Part shown: piece by piece, positions 58,048-64,000 of the stretch
How the letters are laid out: each line of letters starts with the position of its first letter
Numbering within the stretch: position 1 is the first letter of the stretch
Source of the DNA: an uncultured Enterobacterales bacterium
GTDB taxonomy: Bacteria > Pseudomonadota > Gammaproteobacteria > Enterobacterales > Enterobacteriaceae
Direction: 5' to 3'
NCBI GenBank assembly: GCA_946478305.1
Contig: CAMLBO010000002.1
Location: 1 to 64,000, forward strand
Length of the DNA stretch: 64,000 nucleotides
The notes under the pieces: model-generated
What the model saw: the letters and a program-made list of their open reading frames with translations, nothing else
What the model was told of the DNA's origin: nothing
The model's database searches: none
Translations under genes and position numbers: made by a program

Positions 58048-58064
58048 GGCAGCCTGACTGAACG

Positions 58065-58109
58065 TAAAAAAACCGCCTGCGTTAAGTGAATACCGCAGGC
58101 GGTTTTTTT
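58065..58109. terminator. Bidirectional terminator between yegD and the reductase gene
   Basis: AAAAAAACCGCCTGCG pairs with CGCAGGCGGTTTTTTT around a 13-base loop. Confidence 0.9.
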
Positions 58110-58133
58110 GTTTGGATATTTGATAAGCGTGAT

Positions 58134-59087
58134 TTACCAGCTGCTGGCTTCGTTCAATGCACGAATATCAGCATCATCGAGCGTCAGGTCAGCCGCTTTT
58201 GCCAGTTCATCCAACTGCTCCAGCGACGTTGCGCTGACAATAGGCGCCGTCACACTCGGTCGGGCAATCTGCCAGGCCAGAGCAATCTGCCCCGGTTTCG
58301 CGTTATGTTTCTGTGCCACCTGATCCAGTGACGCCAGAATTTTCAGTCCACGATCATTGAGATAGGTCTCGACGACTTTCGAACCACGCTGGCTTTTACT
58401 GGCGTCGGCTTTGGTCCGGTATTTCCCGGTCAGGAACCCGCTGGCGAGAGCATAGAAATTGATTACGCCAAGGCCATTATCCGATACGACTTTCTCCAAA
58501 TCCTCTTCATACACCTTACGGTCACACAGATTATAGAGTGGCTGAAGGGTTTCATAACGCGCCAGGCCATTGTCTTTACTGACTTTCAGGGCTTCGATCA
58601 GGCGCGGCGCGCTGTAGTTGGACGCCCCGATGGCGCGCACTTTCCCCTCTTTGATCAGCGTATCAAACGCTGCCATGGTTTCAGCCAGCGGCGTATCGGT
58701 ATCGTCATCATGGGACTGATACAGATCGATATAATCTGTTTGCAGGCGCGTGAGCGAGGCCTCAACCGCCTGCTTAATGTATCGAGGCGAGAGGCCGACT
58801 TTGCCTTCGCCCATCGGTTTACCGACCTTAGTCGCCAAAACAATCTGGTCACGCTTGCCCGTTTTTTTCAGCCAGTTACCGATAATGGTTTCAGATTCGC
58901 CCCCTTTATTGCCCTCAACCCAACTGGAATAGACGTCGGCGGTATCAATAAAATTAAGTTTATGTTCAAGCAAGGCGTCGAGAATGCTAAAAGATGTAGA
59001 TTGATCAACGGTCCAGCCAAATACGTTACCGCCGAATGTCAATGTCGGTACCTGTATGCCGGAACGGCCCAGTTCTCTTTTACTCAT
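58134..59087 (-). CDS. Aldo/keto reductase
   Basis: 317 residues, NADPH-dependent reductase fold. The catalytic tetrad is visible: Asp48 and Tyr53 in NFIDTADVYSSW, Lys87 in VLATKVGKPMG and His126 in YIDLYQSHDDD. NADP-site segments GASNYSAPRLIEAL and GFLTGKYR follow. ATG at 59085-59087 (MSKRELGRSG) with AAGGAG upstream; an upstream in-frame start adds 20 unlikely residues. It resembles general stress-type AKRs (YajO/YghZ group) but I cannot assign a substrate. Divergent from mdtA. Confidence 0.9.
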   Translation of the reverse strand: MSKRELGRSGIQVPTLTFGGNVFGWTVDQSTSFSILDALLEHKLNFIDTADVYSSWVEGNKGGESETIIGNWLKKTGKRDQIVLATKVGKPMGEGKVGLSPRYIKQAVEASLTRLQTDYIDLYQSHDDDTDTPLAETMAAFDTLIKEGKVRAIGASNYSAPRLIEALKVSKDNGLARYETLQPLYNLCDRKVYEEDLEKVVSDNGLGVINFYALASGFLTGKYRTKADASKSQRGSKVVETYLNDRGLKILASLDQVAQKHNAKPGQIALAWQIARPSVTAPIVSATSLEQLDELAKAADLTLDDADIRALNEASSW

Positions 59088-59386
59088 GACGTGCTCCTTT
59101 TTAAGGTCAGATTGAAAATTGCTTTGTCTGTGAACCATTAGCTGCAAAAGAATAACAGTAGCACTTCAACGCATAATGTCAGGCCGGATAAGGCGTTAAA
59201 TTGTCAGCGGATGAAAGTGACTCCATATTTCCTTCATTTTTCACCTGCTGGCGGTGGCTACACTATGCGCATAAAAATAGGCTCAAATTGCTATCAATTT
59301 GCCATTAATGATCTTTACCCAAATTAATCTCCCCCCTACGTCACGCGACGTCAGGACGAAGGGGGAGGGATAAGAAGAGCGAGATT
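59088..59386. other. Divergent intergenic region upstream of mdtA
   Basis: 299 bases without a gene. It includes a REP-like half, GGCCGGATAAGGCGTTA, at about 59182-59198, and a hairpin close to the mdtA start (separate entry). No clear BaeR box could be seen by eye. Confidence 0.5.
59329..59367 (+). promoter_or_regulatory. Hairpin in the mdtA leader
   Basis: CTCCCCC (59329-59335) can pair with GGGGGAG (59361-59367), enclosing ACGTC/GACGT (59338-59351). It ties up a purine-rich GGGGGAGG lying 17-25 bases before the GTG start. Confidence 0.45.
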
Positions 59387-60631
59387 GTGCAAAAGAACCC
59401 TCTGCGATTTTTAATTATTCTGCTGGTGTTAGTGATTGCCGTTCTGGGCATCTGGCACCTCTTTATTGATAAGCCTGATTCGAATAACCCGCAACCCGCT
59501 GCGCGCAACGCGAAAAGCCCGGATCGCCCCTCGGGTGGGCGTCGTAATATGCCACTGCCTCCGGTACAGGCCGCCAGGGCCGTTGAGAAGTCCGTGCCGC
59601 AATTTCTCAGCGGTCTGGGCACCGTAACGGCATTTAATACCGTGACCCTGCGCAGTCGGGTGGACGGTCAACTGATGTCGCTGCATTTCACCGAGGGGCA
59701 GCAGGTCAAAACCGGCGATTTGCTGGCGGAGATTGACCCTCGCCCGTACCAGGTGCTGCTCACTCAGGCTCTGGGTCAGCTCAATAAAGATCAGGCCACG
59801 CTCGATAATGCCCGTCGCGATCTGGCGCGCTATCAGCAGTTGGTCAAAACCAATTTAATTTCCCGCCAGGAACTGGACACCCAACAGTCCCTGGTACGTC
59901 AGAGTGAAGGGGCCGTGGCGGTTGATCAGGGCGCGGTTGACAGTGCCAAACTGCAACTGACCTACAGCAAAATCACCTCGCCCATCGATGGCCGCGTAGG
60001 TCTGAAACAAGTGGATATCGGCAATATTATCTCCAGCAGCGATACGACCGGCATTGTGGTACTGACCCAGACTCAACCCATAGACGTGGTGTTCACCCTG
60101 CCTGAAGCCGCCATCCGTTCCGTGGTTGAGTCCCAGCGTAGCGGCCAGCCCTTGATTGTCGAAGCCTGGGATCGTACCAATCAGCAGCAGTTGACTCAGG
60201 GCACCCTGTTGACGCTCGATAACCAGATTGATGTCACGACCGGGACCATCAAACTGAAAGCGCGCTTCAATAATCAGGACAACATACTGTTCCCCAATCA
60301 GTTCGTTAATGCGCGGCTAAAAATCGGCACCCTGCAAAATGCGGTTGTAGTGCCAACAGCCGCCGTACAGATGGGCAATGAAGGCCACTTTGTCTGGGTC
60401 GTGGACAACGATAAAAAAGTGAGTAAACACATCGTCACCACAGGCTCGCAGGACAGCCAGCAGACCGTGGTAACCGCAGGGATCAGTGCCGGTGAAAACG
60501 TGGTGACAGACGGTATTGACCGTCTGACTGAAGGCGCCACCGTCGAAGTGATTCAGCCCGAAACGGCAGCACAGGCCGCCGCTGCGGCCCAAAAGTCTGC
60601 GGAAAAAACACATCATCATAGGAAGTCCTGA
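59387..60631 (+). CDS. mdtA: RND efflux membrane-fusion protein MdtA
   Basis: Periplasmic adaptor linking the MdtB/MdtC pump to TolC. 414 residues: one N-terminal membrane anchor ([20 protein letters not shown]), a lipoyl-type half ([20 protein letters not shown]), a helical hairpin ([20 protein letters not shown]), the second lipoyl half ([18 protein letters not shown]) and a membrane-proximal domain. It starts at GTG (59387). mdtB begins in the last base of its stop codon. The E. coli operon is BaeSR-controlled and exports bile salts and novobiocin. Confidence 0.94.
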   Translation: MQKNPLRFLIILLVLVIAVLGIWHLFIDKPDSNNPQPAARNAKSPDRPSGGRRNMPLPPVQAARAVEKSVPQFLSGLGTVTAFNTVTLRSRVDGQLMSLHFTEGQQVKTGDLLAEIDPRPYQVLLTQALGQLNKDQATLDNARRDLARYQQLVKTNLISRQELDTQQSLVRQSEGAVAVDQGAVDSAKLQLTYSKITSPIDGRVGLKQVDIGNIISSSDTTGIVVLTQTQPIDVVFTLPEAAIRSVVESQRSGQPLIVEAWDRTNQQQLTQGTLLTLDNQIDVTTGTIKLKARFNNQDNILFPNQFVNARLKIGTLQNAVVVPTAAVQMGNEGHFVWVVDNDKKVSKHIVTTGSQDSQQTVVTAGISAGENVVTDGIDRLTEGATVEVIQPETAAQAAAAAQKSAEKTHHHRKS

Positions 60632-63600
60632 TGCAGGTGATGCCGGATAAACCTCAGGGCGGACCCTCGCGGCTGTTTATTCAGCGCCCGGTGGCCACTA
60701 CGCTGCTGATGATTGCCATTTTGCTGGCAGGGATTATTGGCTACCGCGCCTTGCCGGTCGCCGCCCTGCCGGAAGTGGATTACCCCACGATTCAGGTAGT
60801 CACGCTCTATCCGGGTGCCAGCCCGGATGTCACCACGTCGGCTATCACCGCGCCCCTGGAACGTCAGTTCGGCCAGATGTCCGGCCTGAAACAGATGCAG
60901 TCGCAAAGCTCTGGCGGTGCTTCAGTCATCACGTTACAGTTCGGTCTGGAACTGCCGCTGGATGTCGCCGAGCAGGAGGTGCAGGCTGCCATCAACTCCG
61001 CCACCAATTTATTACCGACCGATCTACCCAACCCACCGGTTTACAGCAAAGTTAACCCGGCCGATCCACCGATTATGACGCTGGCCGTGACGTCCACGGC
61101 CATGTCGATGACTGCCGTGGAAGATCTGGTGGAAACCCGCGTGATGCAAAAACTGGCGCAGGTCAGTGGCGTCGGGCGGGTCAGTCTGTCAGGTGGAGAG
61201 CGTCCGGCGGTACGAGTCAAACTGAATGCCCCCGCCATGTCCGCCCTCGGGTTAACCAGCGAACTGGTACGGGCGGCCATCGCCGCCGCTAACGTCAATT
61301 CGGCCAAAGGCAGTTTCGACGGACCAGAACGCTCAGTCACGCTGTCTGCCAACGATCAGATGAAAACCGCCGCTGATTACCGCGCGCTGGTAGTCAGTTA
61401 TCAGAATGGCGCACCGGTACTGCTCAGCGATATCGCCAGTGTCGAGCAAGGGGCGGAGAACAGTAAACTGGCCGCCTGGGCCGATCAGCGGCCGGCTATC
61501 GTGCTAAACATTCAACGTCAGCCGGGGGCGAATGTCATCACGACTGCGGACAGCATCCGGGCGATTTTACCCACCCTGCAACAGAATCTGCCGAAATCCG
61601 TTCATATCGAACTGGTGACGGATCGCACCACCACTATCCGCCACTCGGTCAGCGACGTGCAGTTCGAGCTGTTGCTCTCGGTGGCGCTGGTGGTGATGGT
61701 GATGTACCTCTTCTTACGCAATATGGCGGCCACCCTGATCCCAAGCGTTGCCGTGCCGCTGTCGTTAATTGGTACCTTTGCGGCCATGTATTTTCTCGGT
61801 TTCTCAGTGAACAATCTGACGCTGATGGCGCTGACCATCGCCACCGGTTTTGTCGTCGATGACGCCATCGTGGTGATTGAGAATATTTCACGCTACATCG
61901 AGAAGGGGGAGACGCCGCTCAATGCCGCGCTAAAAGGCGCGGGCGAAATTGGCTTCACCATTATCTCCCTGACCTTTTCACTGATTGCAGTGCTGATCCC
62001 CCTGCTGTTTATGGGCGATATTGTCGGGCGATTATTCCGCGAGTTTGCCGTGACGCTGGCGGTGGCGATTCTGATCTCCGCCGTGGTCTCACTGACCCTT
62101 ACCCCCATGATGTGCGCACGAATGCTCAGCCATGAAGCCCTGCGTAAACAGAACCGTTTTTCCCGGGCATCTAAACGCATGTTCGAGCGCATTATTGCCA
62201 CCTACGGGCGCGGCCTGACGATTGTGCTGCGTCATCAGTGGCTGACGCTCGGTGTCGCACTCGGCACGCTGGCGCTCACCGCCCTGCTCTATGTGCTGAT
62301 CCCCAAAGGTTTCTTCCCGGTGCAGGATAACGGACTGATTCAGGGAACACTGGTCGCGCCGCAGTCGGTCTCTTTCAGTAATATGGCCAGCCGTCAGCAG
62401 CAGGCAGCGGCAGTGATCTTGCAAGATCCCGACGTTGAAAGCCTGACCTCGTTTATCGGTGTTGATGGCACCAATCCGACGCTCAATACCGGCCGGTTAC
62501 AAATTACCCTGAAACCGCTCAGTGACCGTAATGACCGGGTAGACACCATTATTCCCCGACTGCAACATACCGTCGCCAGACTGCCGGGCATCGAGCTTTA
62601 TCTGCAACCGGTGCAGGACCTGACCATCGATACGCAGGTGGCGCGTACGCAGTATCAGTTCACCCTGCAAACCCTCACCACCGATTCTCTGGGACGCTGG
62701 GTGCCACAGTTACTGGATGCACTGCGCGCCCTGCCGCAGTTACAGGATGTCAGTAGCGACTGGCAGGATCAGGGGCTTGAAGCCTATATCAAGGTTGACA
62801 GGGATACCGCCAGCCGTCTGGGCATTAGCATGACCGATGTCGATAATGCCCTGTACAACGCCTTCGGCCAGCGGCTGATCTCCACCATTTATACTCAAGC
62901 CAACCAGTACCGCGTGGTGCTGGTGCACGATACTGCGCAGACGCCGGGCATGAGCGCCCTGCAGAATATTCGCCTTAATGGCAGCAACGGCAACAGTATT
63001 CCACTCAGCGCCATCGCTCAGTTTGAGCAGCGCAAGACCGAGCTGTCGGTTAATCATCTGGATCAGTTCCTGTCGGCCAGTGTGTCGTTTAACGTCGCGC
63101 CCGGCTATTCACTGGGTGAAGCGGTGGACGCGATCAAACAGGCGCAACAAAATCTGGCCATGCCCGCCGATATCAGCGTGCATTTTCAGGGGGCGACGCT
63201 GGCGTTTGAAGCCGCGCTCGGCAGCACGCTGTGGCTGATTCTGGCCTCTGTGGTGGCGATGTATATTGTGCTTGGTGTGCTTTATGAGAGCTTTATTCAT
63301 CCGGTGACAATCTTGTCAACACTGCCAACGGCGGGCGTCGGTGCATTGCTGGCACTGATGCTGGCTGGCAGCGAGCTGGACGTGATTGCCATCATCGGCA
63401 TCATTTTGCTGATAGGTATCGTGAAGAAAAACGCCATCATGATGATCGACTTCGCCCTGGCCGCTGAACGCGATCAGGGCATGACGCCCTATGAGGCGAT
63501 CTACCAGGCCTGCCTGCTGCGCTTTCGACCGATTTTGATGACCACGCTGGCGGCGCTGCTCGGTGCTTTACCGCTGATGCTCAGCACCGGCGTTGGCGCT

Positions 63601-63780
63601 GAGCTACGAAGGCCACTGGGCATCTGTATGGTCGGAGGGTTGATTGTCAGCCAGATACTGACGCTGTTCACCACGCCGGTGATTTACCTGCTGTTTGATA
63701 GGCTGGCACGTCGTATACGCCCCCGCACGGATATTCATCCTGCGCCGACAGTGCCAGAAAATGAGCGGCCGCCGCGATGA
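60631..63780 (+). CDS. mdtB: RND efflux transporter subunit MdtB
   Basis: 1049-residue inner-membrane RND pump that forms a heteromultimer with MdtC. Features: [20 protein letters not shown] (TM1), [20 protein letters not shown], the TM4 proton pair in [36 protein letters not shown] at the second porter repeat, and the terminal [25 protein letters not shown] overlap with mdtA and ATGA overlap with mdtC show a translationally coupled mdtABC operon. Confidence 0.95.
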   Translation: MQVMPDKPQGGPSRLFIQRPVATTLLMIAILLAGIIGYRALPVAALPEVDYPTIQVVTLYPGASPDVTTSAITAPLERQFGQMSGLKQMQSQSSGGASVITLQFGLELPLDVAEQEVQAAINSATNLLPTDLPNPPVYSKVNPADPPIMTLAVTSTAMSMTAVEDLVETRVMQKLAQVSGVGRVSLSGGERPAVRVKLNAPAMSALGLTSELVRAAIAAANVNSAKGSFDGPERSVTLSANDQMKTAADYRALVVSYQNGAPVLLSDIASVEQGAENSKLAAWADQRPAIVLNIQRQPGANVITTADSIRAILPTLQQNLPKSVHIELVTDRTTTIRHSVSDVQFELLLSVALVVMVMYLFLRNMAATLIPSVAVPLSLIGTFAAMYFLGFSVNNLTLMALTIATGFVVDDAIVVIENISRYIEKGETPLNAALKGAGEIGFTIISLTFSLIAVLIPLLFMGDIVGRLFREFAVTLAVAILISAVVSLTLTPMMCARMLSHEALRKQNRFSRASKRMFERIIATYGRGLTIVLRHQWLTLGVALGTLALTALLYVLIPKGFFPVQDNGLIQGTLVAPQSVSFSNMASRQQQAAAVILQDPDVESLTSFIGVDGTNPTLNTGRLQITLKPLSDRNDRVDTIIPRLQHTVARLPGIELYLQPVQDLTIDTQVARTQYQFTLQTLTTDSLGRWVPQLLDALRALPQLQDVSSDWQDQGLEAYIKVDRDTASRLGISMTDVDNALYNAFGQRLISTIYTQANQYRVVLVHDTAQTPGMSALQNIRLNGSNGNSIPLSAIAQFEQRKTELSVNHLDQFLSASVSFNVAPGYSLGEAVDAIKQAQQNLAMPADISVHFQGATLAFEAALGSTLWLILASVVAMYIVLGVLYESFIHPVTILSTLPTAGVGALLALMLAGSELDVIAIIGIILLIGIVKKNAIMMIDFALAAERDQGMTPYEAIYQACLLRFRPILMTTLAALLGALPLMLSTGVGAELRRPLGICMVGGLIVSQILTLFTTPVIYLLFDRLARRIRPRTDIHPAPTVPENERPPR

Positions 63781-64000
63781 AATTCTTCGCACTGTTTATC
63801 CACCGGCCGGTCGCTACTACGTTGCTGACGCTGGCAATTGTGCTGGCAGGCGTGCTGGGTTTTCGGCTGCTGCCGGTAGCTCCGCTGCCGCAGGTGGACT
63901 ACCCGGTGATCTCAGTCACCGCGACGCTGCCGGGTGCTGACCCTGAAACCATGGCATCGTCGGTCGCCACCCCGCTGGAAAGCACGCTGGGCCGCATCGC
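63777..64000 (+). CDS. mdtC: RND efflux transporter subunit MdtC, N-terminal part (cut by window edge)
   Basis: The first 74 codons of the partner pump subunit: [20 protein letters not shown] (TM1), then [20 protein letters not shown] and [11 protein letters not shown]. The ATG overlaps the mdtB stop by ATGA. The order mdtA-mdtB-mdtC and the MdtC-type start fix the assignment; the rest lies beyond the window. Confidence 0.93.
   Translation, partial: MKFFALFIHRPVATTLLTLAIVLAGVLGFRLLPVAPLPQVDYPVISVTATLPGADPETMASSVATPLESTLGRI

Overview
The window is chromosomal DNA from a gammaproteobacterium of the order Enterobacterales. Protein sequences and gene order follow Escherichia coli closely, but several extra genes, an ERIC-like palindromic repeat and a rearranged backbone argue against Escherichia itself. 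A Yersiniaceae-type genome (Rahnella, Ewingella, Rouxiella or Serratia relatives) is my inference; no rRNA or tRNA is present to settle it.

Bases 1 to about 41,400 correspond to the E. coli 55.5-56.5 min segment: maeB (cut by the left edge), talA, tktB, ypfG, nudK, acrD, ypfM, yffB, dapE, ypfN, ypfH, tmcA, ypfJ, purC, bamC, dapA, gcvR, bcp, perM, bepA, yfgD, hda, uraA, upp, purM, purN, speG (not part of this segment in E. coli), ppk, ppx, pdeF, yfgG, then mgtE. These cover the pentose phosphate pathway, lysine/diaminopimelate synthesis, purine and pyrimidine salvage and synthesis, outer-membrane assembly (BamC, BepA), replication control (Hda), polyphosphate turnover and c-di-GMP turnover. 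Genes added relative to E. coli are a secreted unknown, a small winged-helix protein, a TPR protein, a VanY-type carboxypeptidase and a UPF0756 membrane protein.

At about 41.4-41.8 kb the gene order jumps to the E. coli 46 min region: dgcE, alkA, then yegD, an aldo/keto reductase and the mdtABC efflux operon (mdtC cut by the right edge). Between alkA and yegD sits the accessory part of the window (45.7-56.7 kb): a leftward ter operon (terZ-terA-terB-terC-terE-like) and a divergent rightward operon coding for an ATP-grasp ligase, a PRTase_2/TRSP protein, a HAD phosphatase, a StiP-type PRTase/PELOTA protein and a CitE-like TIM-barrel lyase. This is the arrangement described for Ter-linked stress systems predicted to make a nucleoside-like metabolite. 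The rightward operon begins with a small intact gene that reads as an IS200/IS605-type TnpA fold with every catalytic residue lost, joined to the ATP-grasp gene by a 4-base overlap.

Downstream of that operon, a 720-base gene-free stretch holds two diverged, inverted copies of a roughly 230-base structured element. Several stems are preserved by paired base changes, next to an array of small hairpins, a 28-base perfect inverted repeat and a hexanucleotide tandem repeat. This stretch, the dead TnpA-like protein and the Ter/biosynthetic pair are the most unusual parts of the window. Regulatory signals readable from sequence include a PurR operator at purM, a perfect FNR box placed for a class II promoter at pdeF, a T-tract start region at upp, and rho-independent terminators at most transcription-unit ends.
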